Translations under genes and position numbers: made by a program
Assembly: GCA_965249215.1 (NCBI GenBank)
Contig: CBDFLN010000002.1
Coordinates: 1,054,001-1,118,000 of the forward strand
From: G963667675 sp965249215
GTDB taxonomy: Bacteria > Chloroflexota > Dehalococcoidia > Lucifugimonadales > UBA3495
Length of the DNA stretch: 64,000 nt
Direction of reading: 5' to 3'
Part shown: in pieces, positions 17,633-26,508 of the stretch
Layout of the letters: the number at the start of each line of letters is the position of its first letter
Numbering within the stretch: the first letter of the stretch is position 1
Notes under the pieces: model-generated
What the model was told of the DNA's origin: nothing
The model's input: the letters and a program-made list of their open reading frames with translations, nothing else
The model's database searches: none

Positions 17633-18325
17633 TCACAATTTGATTTGTTCGCGTCTCCGGGCCTCTTGGAGACGGCGGTTGACTTCCTTGCCGGGAAGCC
17701 CGTACTTGCGACCGATCCGGGCGAAGCTCCAACCCTTTGCCCGCCACCGGGCCATCTTTTCATCCAGGGCCGCGGCATCCCGGCGTTCCCTTGCTTCCAC
17801 CAGGGCCGCTGCGACTTCCCGGACCGTCAGGCCGTATTGATCGCCCAATTGGTCATAGGTGCGGCCCCGTTGACGCCCGTGCAGGAGTCCGGCGCTGCGT
17901 TCGTCCTTCCCCTCGACCCGGGCGCGGGCATCGGCTAAACACTTAGCCGCATGGGACACGCTCAAATCAAAGCAGGCGGCGACTTGGCGGTAAGTCAAAT
18001 TTAGCCTGCGCTGAACCCGGAACATATCATCGTTGCGCCGGGCCAAACTTTCGGCCCTAGCCTGCTGACAGCCCGTCGCTAACCCGGTCCCAAGCAAAGC
18101 CACGTAGATTGGAGAGAGCACAGAACCGTCGAACACCGACATTGGAGCGACGGCGAAGAAGGCCGAGACGTGCCCTTTGCAGGTGGGGCAACGTCCGGTT
18201 GTATGAACAGAAGCCCCGGACAGTGAAGGGGCGCGGGGAGATTCCAGGGAAACAAGAACCCCGCAGGTACGGCAAGTGCCAGAGGGGGTTGCCAGGGTAA
18301 TCTGCCTGGGCTGGGGCTGGACCAT
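17633..18325 (-). CDS. zinc-ribbon and triple helix-turn-helix protein (230 aa)
   Basis: The N-terminus has two cysteine pairs (CRTCG and CPTCKG). A mildly hydrophobic segment follows. Then come three related helix-turn-helix units: TYRQVAACFDLSVSHAAKCL, TYDQLGDQYGLTVREVAAAL and SFARIGRKYGLPGKEVNRRL, each followed by an A-R-rich helix. This suggests binding to an array of DNA sites. The start overlaps the previous gene by ATGA. It may regulate the element or bind its origin. Confidence 0.6.
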   Translation of the reverse strand: MVQPQPRQITLATPSGTCRTCGVLVSLESPRAPSLSGASVHTTGRCPTCKGHVSAFFAVAPMSVFDGSVLSPIYVALLGTGLATGCQQARAESLARRNDDMFRVQRRLNLTYRQVAACFDLSVSHAAKCLADARARVEGKDERSAGLLHGRQRGRTYDQLGDQYGLTVREVAAALVEARERRDAAALDEKMARWRAKGWSFARIGRKYGLPGKEVNRRLQEARRREQIKL

Positions 18326-18720
18326 CAGTTGCGTCCCGAGACTAACGCCACAACAAAACCCCGGCCCTGTACGGAGCCGGGGTTTTTTGAAGACGCGTAA
18401 AGTTGCGTCGGGTTCCCGCTTATTTCAGTGAGACATGGACATTGGACCACGCGCCGAAGCGGTGGCGAGAGATTGCCAACCCTTGCCCACTCCGCCCAAG
18501 TAGTCTCCACCACCGCTGCCGCGGCGGGGGCATCTTGGAAGTACGAGGCGATTCGCCGGGCCTTCGCCCGTCGAACACGTAGGGCCGGGCGTTGGTAGAT
18601 TACTACGCCCCAGCGATCCAGGATGTCACTCGAGCACAAGCCCTTGACTTCGAGCCACAGGATAGTTACCAACGCTCTTGCAGCTGCTTCAGCCAGCCAA
18701 TGTGTTCCGCCTATTCCCAT
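18325..18720 (-). CDS. hypothetical protein (131 aa), 3' end crossing a hairpin
   Basis: The N-terminal half contains ALVTILWLEVKGLCSSD and IYQRPALRVRRAKARRIASY. The last 20 codons run through the terminator-like hairpin at 18355-18388. The frame overlaps the preceding gene by 10 bases and the following one by 4. No family is recognised. Confidence 0.45.
   Translation of the reverse strand: MGIGGTHWLAEAAARALVTILWLEVKGLCSSDILDRWGVVIYQRPALRVRRAKARRIASYFQDAPAAAAVVETTWAEWARVGNLSPPLRRVVQCPCLTEISGNPTQLYASSKNPGSVQGRGFVVALVSGRN
18355..18388 (+). terminator. terminator-like hairpin
   Basis: AAAACCCCGGC pairs with GCCGGGGTTTT around a ten-base loop and ends in six T on the plus strand and four T on the minus strand. 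Because all neighbouring genes are on the minus strand and the hairpin lies inside a reading frame, it would work best against antisense transcription or as an attenuator. Confidence 0.55.
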
Positions 18721-19211
18721 CTTATTGTCCTAGCAGGTGTTCGCCTGCTCTGTCTTTGCCACGACCTGTACAAAAATCGCCCAACCGGTCTTTTATTGGT
18801 CCCCGCGTTGACGAGCGTTAGCCCCTCCTTCGCCGGTGCCCGCAGTGCCCCGTCCAAGTCGACGTCCACGTAGGGTTGCGAGAGGCTCACCAACTCGCCG
18901 GGGGCAACGTAAACATTTTGGGCATGGTCCAGCAACGAAGAGTTGGTATCGAGAAGTCTATGGTCAGACTCTTTGCAGCGATGGCAGCCAGGGGAATACT
19001 CCTGGACGCAGCGGACCGTCGGCTTGCCCGCCCTTCTCAGATGGGGGTTGGCCTTTATGAACCGAAGCCAGCGGTCCCACTGCGCCTTTTGCCAGTCGGC
19101 GTAGTGCGGCTGGACATTCCACGGTTCGGGATTTTTCCAGCTAGAACCCAGGTCCCCCAACATCTCATCGCAGCTACAACAGTGTTGGCTTATGAACTGT
19201 GGCCGGATCAC
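18711..19211 (-). CDS. cysteine-rich hypothetical protein (166 aa)
   Basis: The GTG start at 19211 has AAAGGAGG upstream, a strong signal. Cysteines occur as HCCSCDEM near the N-terminus and CVQEYSPGCHRC in the middle, likely zinc ligands. WNVQPHYADWQKAQWDRWLRF is an aromatic-rich helix. It is the first gene after the noncoding repeat region, so it may head an operon. No family is recognised. Confidence 0.55.
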   Translation of the reverse strand: MIRPQFISQHCCSCDEMLGDLGSSWKNPEPWNVQPHYADWQKAQWDRWLRFIKANPHLRRAGKPTVRCVQEYSPGCHRCKESDHRLLDTNSSLLDHAQNVYVAPGELVSLSQPYVDVDLDGALRAPAKEGLTLVNAGTNKRPVGRFLYRSWQRQSRRTPARTIRWE

Positions 19212-19277
19212 GTTTTGCCCTCCTTTGCATTTTTAATTCCTACGGTCCCTGGGACTGACTTTCACGCCTGAGACCAA

Positions 19278-19403
19278 GCGCGTAACCAGATAGTAACTAG
19301 TTACGCGCTAAGGTGTATGTGATGCGTATATTCCGTTTTGTTTTTTAACCATAGATCCTCCCGCTACGCGACCTATAGGTGTAACTAGTTACCATCTGGT
19401 TAC
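19278..19403. repeat. inverted-repeat region, candidate origin or operator
   Basis: The 23-mer at 19282-19304 and its inverted copy at 19381-19403 differ at one base. The first also forms a short palindrome GCGCGTAAC...GTTACGCGC (19278-19308). The second includes TAGTTACCA, which recurs twice upstream of the integrase (25256-25277). The region is AT-richer than its surroundings and lies between the primase gene and the cysteine-rich gene. It could serve replication initiation or promoter control. Confidence 0.6.
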
Positions 19404-21941
19404 AGGGTCGTCTATCATGCCTGGGAGAGCGGCTGAAACCGCTTGCAACTGCCAAATCCTAAAGTGTGGGTCGAGTCTCGCATTCTTTTTGTGCTTGATT
19501 AGCTCTACCTGTTGTGGTTCCGGGTTGTCGTCGTCGGCTTCAATCGTCCAATACTTGCCGACGCGATGCCCAAGCCATCTGCCAAGAGAGACGTTGTTCC
19601 CATCATCGTCTTTACCACCAAGCCGAATGTGCTTGAGGGCTATTGTGCGTAGGTCATCAGAGTTGCGCTTACCATCCCCCACTCTGACCCACCAATCGGT
19701 GATGAAATCCGCCTCCGAAGTAGTTTCGGTATCCCGGCTTCGGAGGTTCGCACCTTTCGTTGCGTTGTATTCCAGGCCAATCGACGCCATTAGTCCACTA
19801 ACTTGCTCCTGAAAATCCACGAAATCACCCACTACTCCTTTCCCGTTGGTGGGCGCACCGGCGTCGAGCCAGTACAGAACAATGGAGCACACCGCGGAGA
19901 GAATTCTCAGGCGGTTTTGTGGGTTGGCGAGAATGTCGTAGGGCAGTCTGTACCTGAACCCGGAGCGCAACTCGGGATCTGGCCGACGGGCGTTGAGTCG
20001 GACGTGGAGGCTTCGGTTGATCAAGTCCTTGCCAACCTGAAGATTATTGCCGGTGGCACAGATGCTGATAGACTTAACAGGAACCGAAAGGAGCAGGCTG
20101 CCTCCCAAGACGCGTCCGGTTATGAATTCACCCGTCAACCCGGCGGCGAGCAGGTCAGATTCGAATCTTGACGATATATTGTCAATGAGCAAGGCGGATG
20201 GATGGTCACGTAGAGCAGCTACTAGCCGTTTGTCGTTCTCGTCAGCTGAACCATATCCCTTCGCTGGAGTCATCATCGCCGGTCGCTTCCCATCGAAAAT
20301 TGCGGTAATGCTAGTGCAGAGCTTTGACGCTCCGGTCTGGGAATCCGGCTTATCGACTACGAAGATAGGTTCAGTACCGTAAGCCTTAAGCGGGATCCCG
20401 AGAATCTTGGCGATGGCGTTCTGTCTGTCGTGCTCCGAGTCGTAGGGAAACTGCCCGAAAAATTCGTCGATGATGGCCAGGCTTTCTTCTACTGTCAAGG
20501 AGCGGTCGATTCCATCCGGCATGTCGCAGAATTGGCCGGATGGGGGGTGGTATCCTTGAAATTCGATTAGCTCGCCTTCCCATACAAATGGGGACCGTTT
20601 GACGCCTCTGAGTGGGGGCAACTCTCCAACAAGCATTCGCTCAACGGCCTCGACCAATTGCTGCGGGGGGTACTTGCCCTGAAACCCGTGCTGTGTGTCG
20701 CGGCCAAATTTGAAGTGCTGGCACATGGTCAGAAGGGCATCAACTTTGTCGAAAGTGAGCATGTGCGGTCCAAGACGTTTAACGATGGTTGTATTGACCG
20801 CAAAAAGTCTGGGAGCACTTGCATTGTTCTTCAGGATTCGGTCGCTGATGGTTTCCGCTTCGTCGTGGGGATCGTCTCCGACGTTAAGTTTGATTTTCAT
20901 ATTTTTGGCGGACCCTGCACCCCTGATGCCATGCTCTCGCCAGCCCAAGTTGTGGGCGTGGCCCCGAAGTTTGTTACGGGCACTGTCTAAGCTGTCAGTG
21001 GGCAGGGCTTCCCATCGTTCTGCGACTTCGCCGGACCTATATTTTTCGCCTTTGGCACTCCACTCTTCGGCTTCTGCGATTGAGAAACTAAGTGCTTTGA
21101 GGGTTGGAAGCCAGCCAAGCCATTGGCCATAGCTTTGTGGCGGGTCGATATCGTTCAGGGCATCCAGGTCGATTCTGTGCTCCGACGCGGGATCGCTCGC
21201 CTTCCCCGGGGACCCTTCGTACTTCGTGGGGATACGCGCCATCGTGCTCAGGGTAACCGGGATTATCTGTTTCGTTGCAGGCGCAACGTAGGCGGTAGGG
21301 TCCCAAGACTCGAAAGTTAGCCTTGAGACGTCCTTCCCACTCTCATCGACCAGTCCTCGATATTGTTCGGGGACAGCGGCAACGGCAGAGACCCAAAAGT
21401 CGCGATGCTTGCGGCCCCACCATTTCGTGTTGGGGTCCTTGACGTCTTTTGGGGCCTCAATAGCCATGAGCAGTTTCACGCCCTTACCACGGGGGGACAC
21501 GAAGGCGCAAACAATTGATGGAAGCTCAGATAATTCGTCTCTGAGAGATTCAGCGTGGCTCAAGTCGTCCAGGTGATCAAGATCGAGAACGATTAATTGG
21601 TTGTGTTCGGCCAGGTTCTTGATCGCCCGGGTAGGCGTGAAGGTTCCGCAGGGAGTAATCGCGGGGAGAGTTCTGCTTTTAAGCGCCTTCTGCGCGTCCT
21701 CGTCTCCTTCGAGGTCTCGTATGCTCTGGATGCGTCTAGAATTCTTGTTGGACCGGATATTTCCGATAAAGTGTTGTAAGTTGGATGTGCGCCCCTTCCC
21801 GCTATTGGTCGCCTTACTAACTCGGAAGACTCTAAAGTCTGTAAAATCGCGAAACCCCTGGTCTGGCACCGTCTGGGCACCGTCCTGGACGCCGGGCGCA
21901 GTGACGCCCCGGGTTTTCCTAGTTGGCGTCATCGCTCCCAC
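19389..21941 (-). CDS. primase/helicase fusion replication protein (850 aa)
   Basis: The N-terminal part has a VirE/BT4734-type region: LPAITPCGTFTPTR, then LIVLDLDHLDD and FVSPRGKGVKLLMAIE, the metal-binding pattern of archaeo-eukaryotic-like primases. The C-terminal half has an ATPase-like domain (VDKPDSQTGASKL and ALLIDNI, then SISICATGNNLQV and INRSLHVRL). Such fusions initiate replication of plasmids, phages and integrative elements. GTG at 21941 or ATG at 21932 may be the start; either overlaps the AlpA-like gene. The gene is intact. Confidence 0.75.
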   Translation of the reverse strand: MGAMTPTRKTRGVTAPGVQDGAQTVPDQGFRDFTDFRVFRVSKATNSGKGRTSNLQHFIGNIRSNKNSRRIQSIRDLEGDEDAQKALKSRTLPAITPCGTFTPTRAIKNLAEHNQLIVLDLDHLDDLSHAESLRDELSELPSIVCAFVSPRGKGVKLLMAIEAPKDVKDPNTKWWGRKHRDFWVSAVAAVPEQYRGLVDESGKDVSRLTFESWDPTAYVAPATKQIIPVTLSTMARIPTKYEGSPGKASDPASEHRIDLDALNDIDPPQSYGQWLGWLPTLKALSFSIAEAEEWSAKGEKYRSGEVAERWEALPTDSLDSARNKLRGHAHNLGWREHGIRGAGSAKNMKIKLNVGDDPHDEAETISDRILKNNASAPRLFAVNTTIVKRLGPHMLTFDKVDALLTMCQHFKFGRDTQHGFQGKYPPQQLVEAVERMLVGELPPLRGVKRSPFVWEGELIEFQGYHPPSGQFCDMPDGIDRSLTVEESLAIIDEFFGQFPYDSEHDRQNAIAKILGIPLKAYGTEPIFVVDKPDSQTGASKLCTSITAIFDGKRPAMMTPAKGYGSADENDKRLVAALRDHPSALLIDNISSRFESDLLAAGLTGEFITGRVLGGSLLLSVPVKSISICATGNNLQVGKDLINRSLHVRLNARRPDPELRSGFRYRLPYDILANPQNRLRILSAVCSIVLYWLDAGAPTNGKGVVGDFVDFQEQVSGLMASIGLEYNATKGANLRSRDTETTSEADFITDWWVRVGDGKRNSDDLRTIALKHIRLGGKDDDGNNVSLGRWLGHRVGKYWTIEADDDNPEPQQVELIKHKKNARLDPHFRIWQLQAVSAALPGMIDDPVTRW

Positions 21942-22161
21942 CGGGTCCGCTGGATTCCATCCAAGCGATCAGCACCGCCGATGGCCACCGCGTGACCCTG
22001 GCGGAAATTCGCACCGGCTGGGGGATCGCCGATTCCTGAGCGAGCCTAAATACATGGGCGCGGGACACGCCCAAGAAGGCCGCAACCTCGGTGACAGTCA
22101 GGAGCGAATGAGGAGGGAGAGATCGGGCAGAGGGCAACTGGGGGGCATCGGTTGTTCGCAT
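21919..22161 (-). CDS. AlpA/excisionase-like regulator
   Basis: An 80-residue protein with a MerR-like winged helix: LLTVTEVAAFLGVSRAHVFR, then PQPVRISARVTRWPSAVLIA. This is the usual form of AlpA/Xis proteins that control integrase genes and excision. The ATG at 22161 gives a conventional start, with MEAVF at 22176 as an extended alternative. It lies directly downstream of the integrase. Confidence 0.8.
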   Translation of the reverse strand: MRTTDAPQLPSARSLPPHSLLTVTEVAAFLGVSRAHVFRLAQESAIPQPVRISARVTRWPSAVLIAWMESSGPGGSDDAN

Positions 22162-23201
22162 GAAAACCGCCTCCATAGGTAGTATGTGTGTCCACTACTA
22201 CTCAGGAGACGGAGGCTCTGCGACCTGCCTGGCACGATCCCCGCATTGGCAGCGGGGCTATTTGCCGTGCCATTCCTTATTCGGTTACGTAGTTGCTGCC
22301 AGACCCGGTTATCATAACGCTACAGCACGGTTAAAGTCAACTGCTGCAATCATTCAGGAAATTGGCCCAGGTGTCCATGAGCGTCTTGCGCTGCTCAAAT
22401 AGGTCGCTCCGCATATATGCGGCCTCAGTGCTATTTCCTACGGTGTGGGACAAAGCTGCTTCTGCCACGGCCCACGGTGCTGGTGTACACTCTATGGCCC
22501 AATTCCGAAAGCTGCTACGAAAGCCATGCACGGTTGATTCGATGCCGTTCTCTCTTAGTAACTTGGACAGGGTGTTATCAGACATAGACTTGCCCCGAAC
22601 GCTTGGGAATATCAGTCCGTTGTCGCCTAAAAGCTGTCGGGCTTGTTCCAAGATTGCCAGGGCTGAGGCAGAAAGCGGCACTCGATGTTCCCGCCCGTTT
22701 TTGGTGCGCCTGGCCGGAACCGTCCATAAGGCCCGGCACAGGTCTATTTCGCTCCATGTTGCCTCTCGGGCCTCGCCGGACCGGGCGGCGGTCAAAACTA
22801 GAAATTCAACGGCCAATTTGGTCCCCGGCAGTGCGTTGGTATTTCTAACGGTTTCCAAAGCCTGGGCAACCTCTGAATAGGGCAACGCCCGGTGGTGTTC
22901 TTTGTTGGCAAGTTTTGGCAAACCGGCGGCGAGATTCCGGTCGGCTGGATTCCGGTCAATGAGTCCCTGAGCGATAGCCCACATGAAAGCCGTTGACAAC
23001 CCTATCTTGGCTCGTTTGGCGACTTGGGGCGTTTTCATTGCCAGGGGCGTTAGGAAGGAGAGGATGTCGGCGGGGGTAATTCCGTCAACCGGCTTGTTAC
23101 CGATTTTGGGTAGTACGTGCGTTACCATCACGGACCGCAGATATTTCTCGGTGCGCTCGTTTCGCCAGCTTGTCCGCTTTACCTCTATGGCTCGCTCTAA
23201 G

Positions 23202-24920
23202 CCCGAATCCACCGAAGGACACCGATGGACGGCGTGAGGAAAGCGGAAGGGGGATGAGGGAGCTACAGGGGAAATAGCCTGGGTTCCATTTGGGGTAGGG
23301 AGGTCGGCGGACGGTCTTCATCGCCGCACAGGGGCCCCTATGGGCGTCTGCAGGAGCTGCGATGCGCGGGATGGCGAGAGAATACGCAGCAGGGAACTCT
23401 CTCGGACCGGGCTGGCGCGAGTCTGCGGGGATCTTCGGTTGTCCGGTGGGTGGGTCGGTCGCCGACGGTGCCGTCAGGCCGGGAGTGGAATGGCTCGCAG
23501 CCGGGCCAAGGCGCGGCTGAACTTCTCAGCCCAAGGCCAGCGATCCGGAAGATGCAGGGTCAACCGGCGTGCCGAGCGGGTGAGCCGTCCGGCCAGGGAG
23601 AAGAACCGCCGCCGGAGGGTCTTGGTGGTGGCTATCCGCTCTCCCAGACCGATCCGCGCGGTCCAGCGGGCCAGGTTGTGGGCCATCGTCTGGACGGCCA
23701 GCCAGGCGCCGTTGGCGGCGAAGCGGCCCGAGGGGAGATGGTTGAGCCCGACGCCGTACTTGAGGTCGCGTATGGCATTCTCGATCTCGGCGTGGCGGCG
23801 ATGGTCAGCCTCCAGTTCGAGCAACTCCCCGTCCCGGTCGGTGATGAAGCCGTGATAGCTGTATTTGGCGAAGAGGGCCAACTGGGAACCGGGCGTGGGC
23901 TTCACACGCCGGACGATGAGCCGCACCGGCGCGGCGTCAGGTTCACTCTGGAAGGGAGTGCAGGTGGTCTCGGCCACATCGGCGGCGCCGTCCATCCAGT
24001 AGGGAATGGGAGTCCAGGCATCCTCGGGTATCGTCTCGATGAGATTGCGCAGGCTCTTGTGCTGGCGGATGGTGATGGAGAAGCGGACATCCATCTTGCG
24101 GCAGACGGATACCACGCCATGAGTGTAGAACCCGCTGTCGGCCCGTAGCGTGAGTCGTCCGTTGGCCCCGGCGTAGCGTACCCGCCCCACCGTCTCCCGC
24201 AGAAAGTGGGCGGCGCCCCGGGCGGTGTTGGCGCGGCCCTCGCGCAGCCGGGACATCAGCACGTCGCCGGTGCCGGCGGCGACGGCCAACAGCGGGTGAT
24301 AGCCCCGCTTGCCGGTATAGCCGTGGTGGCGTGCGCCCTCCTTGGCCAGTCCGTAGGTCTCGCAGATGGTGGAGTCCAGGTCAATGGTCAGGGGCCCGTC
24401 GCCGGGTCCCGCCCCGGCCTGCCAAGCCCGGGCCAGCAACTCGCGGCTCACCCGGTCGAGTTGACGGACGTGGCCCCACCGGAAGCTGCGCAGGAAGGTG
24501 CCCAGGGTGGATGGCGCCTTGACCGTGCCGCCCAGGGTGCAGGCCGTCCCCCCGGTGCGCAACACATCGGCGTCGTCAATGCAGTCGCCCCCAGCCAGCG
24601 CAGACGCCACCAGCGTCATCATCTTGTCGCTCGTGTTCGCCCGCCCCGGGGCATCGCCCAGGTCGAGGCGCTGCCGGACGAGTTCGGGCAGGCCGAGGTG
24701 CCGCGCCAGGGTGGCCGGAAGGAGCAGCCCGGCATTGGCCACCAAGCGGCGGTCGTCGAAGGTGATTTGGATCCGGTCGGGGTGGTTGCGTGGCAGCATC
24801 TATTGGGTGCTCCTTTTCCGGGGTCGGTTTTTTGCTACAAAACCATTATCCCAGAAGCACAGGAGCACCTTCTTGCCGCTTCAGGACGCTAACCCGACGC
24901 CCTCCTTCGGTGGATTCGGG
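23202..24920 (-). mobile_element. IS1380-family element, copy C
   Basis: A 1,719-bp copy with 18-bp perfect inverted repeats and CTAAG duplications at 23197-23201 and 24921-24925. It matches copy B at the two positions where copy A differs. Confidence 0.95.
23474..24799 (-). CDS. IS1380-family transposase (copy C)
   Basis: The 441-residue transposase is identical to those of copies A and B, with the same start and ribosome-binding site. Confidence 0.93.
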   Translation of the reverse strand: MLPRNHPDRIQITFDDRRLVANAGLLLPATLARHLGLPELVRQRLDLGDAPGRANTSDKMMTLVASALAGGDCIDDADVLRTGGTACTLGGTVKAPSTLGTFLRSFRWGHVRQLDRVSRELLARAWQAGAGPGDGPLTIDLDSTICETYGLAKEGARHHGYTGKRGYHPLLAVAAGTGDVLMSRLREGRANTARGAAHFLRETVGRVRYAGANGRLTLRADSGFYTHGVVSVCRKMDVRFSITIRQHKSLRNLIETIPEDAWTPIPYWMDGAADVAETTCTPFQSEPDAAPVRLIVRRVKPTPGSQLALFAKYSYHGFITDRDGELLELEADHRRHAEIENAIRDLKYGVGLNHLPSGRFAANGAWLAVQTMAHNLARWTARIGLGERIATTKTLRRRFFSLAGRLTRSARRLTLHLPDRWPWAEKFSRALARLRAIPLPA

Positions 24921-25255
24921 CTAAGCACTGAGCAAAGGTAAGAACGGTTGACGGGATGATAGGAGCGGCCCGGCGTGGGTCTTCTTTTTTGTCAAGCATA
25001 CGGGCGTTTTCCAGGGCCTTTTCCCGCGCCCGGCTAAGTGTTACCCTTGGGAACGAACCTAGCCCGATAGTGATAGGATTCCCATTGATTCTCAGACGTT
25101 GGGACCACGTTTTAGAGAAGCCTCCCGACCTGTCCCTTTTCACCAACAATGAGAGGCCCCAACTGCCCCGGCCATCGCCATACCGTCCGGACTGTTGGAT
25201 TGCCTGAATGTATGTCTTTGATAGATGCCTTGGCCTATCCATGCTGCCTCCCCCC

Positions 25256-25277
25256 TAGTTACCACTTAGTTACCACT
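25256..25277. repeat. tandem 11-bp operator-like repeat upstream of int
   Basis: TAGTTACCACT occurs twice in exact tandem just upstream of the integrase start. The same TAGTTACCA core occurs in the inverted-repeat region at 19386-19394. It is a candidate binding site for an element regulator. The rest of the gap to 25565 is AT-rich and has no gene that I can support. Confidence 0.6.
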
Positions 25278-25565
25278 TTACGATAGTATCACAAACCCCC
25301 ACAATAGTAAAATAAGCGTAATGTGAATCTAAATCGGGCAAGGCAAGCCGCATTTGAGAGCAAAAATGGAAAATGCCGGGCGCGCCAATACTCCCGCTTT
25401 TTTGCAGCTAAACCAGGTCTTTCTGGCATTGTCATACCACTTATTGCACCCCTACGACACCAGCATTAAGAATGAGCTGTCAGCGATGCCTATCCTTGTC
25501 ATGCATATATCATCATGGTATATCATAAAATCTGAAGTGTAGACGGTTCACACAGGAAGCGGATT

Positions 25566-25862
25566 ATGAGAACACGCAAAGAGAAGGAGATTGTGTCCGC
25601 AACAGATGTCGTTGCTCATGACCTTAGGGAATTGTCGCACCATATGCAGGTCTTTGAAGCTGCTCGGACGAGAATGGACAACGACTATACCGCTTTGTTG
25701 GAACAATACCCAAACCGGTGGGTTGCCGTAGGCCAGGATGGGCTAATTGATCACTCAGATTCTCCCAGTGCATTGGTCACCTCTCTAAACGATCGTGGCA
25801 TCAACAATTGGGAATATGCACTGGGATTCCTTGACCCCCAGGGAACTAAATTGCTGTTGTGA
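25566..25862 (+). CDS. DUF5678-like protein
   Basis: A 98-residue protein with YTALLEQYPNRWVAVGQDGL, the pattern of DUF5678 proteins, which often precede retropepsin-like genes. It has no signal peptide. Its stop overlaps the start of the protease gene by GTGA at 25859-25862, so the pair is co-translated. Confidence 0.6.
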   Translation: MRTRKEKEIVSATDVVAHDLRELSHHMQVFEAARTRMDNDYTALLEQYPNRWVAVGQDGLIDHSDSPSALVTSLNDRGINNWEYALGFLDPQGTKLLL

Positions 25863-26314
25863 TCGAAGGTACCTTTGACGGTGACGGGAATCCCTTCATC
25901 TTTGCGGGCTTGGTAATCCCTAGTTTCAGTCTCCATCCCCACGGGGGCAGCATTGTTCGCTTTCTCGTCGATACTGGCGCGTCGAGTACGTGCCTGCACC
26001 CCGAAGATGCTAGACGACTGGGCATTCCCATCGACGGGCTTCAGGCATCGGTGTGGTCTCAAGGCATCGGTGGGAGGGCTGGATATGCCGTGATGTCGGC
26101 TCAAGTCTATTTCCAAGAACCATCCAGATTTGGGCGACGATTTCGATTGGTAGGCTATGACATCGACTTAGCCGTAGCCCTGCCCACCAAAGAGAATGCA
26201 ATTCTCCCGTCATTGTTGGGCAGAGATATTCTGAACCAATGGGACATGCGGTATGACCAGCGGCATTCACGCCTTAAATGCCGTCCACACACTTTCGACC
26301 AGATAGTGTCCTAG
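25859..26314 (+). CDS. retropepsin-like aspartic protease
   Basis: A 151-residue single-domain aspartic protease fold. The catalytic motif is FLVDTGASST, and the second conserved part LPSLLGRDILNQWDMRYD is typical of the clan AA C-terminal strand. Such enzymes work as homodimers. It is coupled to the DUF5678-like gene. Substrate is unknown. The gap 26315-26508 contains nothing recognised. Confidence 0.75.
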   Translation: MIEGTFDGDGNPFIFAGLVIPSFSLHPHGGSIVRFLVDTGASSTCLHPEDARRLGIPIDGLQASVWSQGIGGRAGYAVMSAQVYFQEPSRFGRRFRLVGYDIDLAVALPTKENAILPSLLGRDILNQWDMRYDQRHSRLKCRPHTFDQIVS

Positions 26315-26508
26315 CCCCATGTATCGCTTCCAAGGGTTGACGACGGTTAGCGATGGCGTCTGCGGCCACGCCGTGATCGTCACTGGCTCCACTATTGGGC
26401 GTGATAACTGCGAATATCGGCAGCTCATCCCGGGGCCTCGGCGGGGCAAAGAAACCGGGGCTGGGGACTGGCGACCCTTGGGATGGCGGCCCGAATAGGA
26501 GGGGCTCG

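Larger units (their letters stand above)
22337..25242 (-). pseudogene. int: P4-type tyrosine integrase split by IS1380 copy C
   Basis: The N-terminal DUF4102-type arm (SGFSKTWSQRLRI-like region, then IGLGSFPRVTLSRAREKA) is at 25242-24921. The core and catalytic domains are at 23196-22337. IS1380 copy C lies between, with CTAAG duplicated. Precise removal joins TFAQCL to ERAIEVKR in frame, giving 393 residues, normal for the family. Catalytic residues are complete: R in TAARSGEA, HGFR (about 331-334), H at about 358 and Y at about 368. GGGGGGAGGC precedes the ATG. The insertion leaves the element unable to excise by itself. Confidence 0.92.

Noticed and set aside
16853..17938. 361-codon plus-strand frame opposite the acidic and HTH genes
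   Set aside because: Valine/leucine-rich shadow of an aspartate/glycine-rich gene; no start signal and inconsistent with the operon direction.
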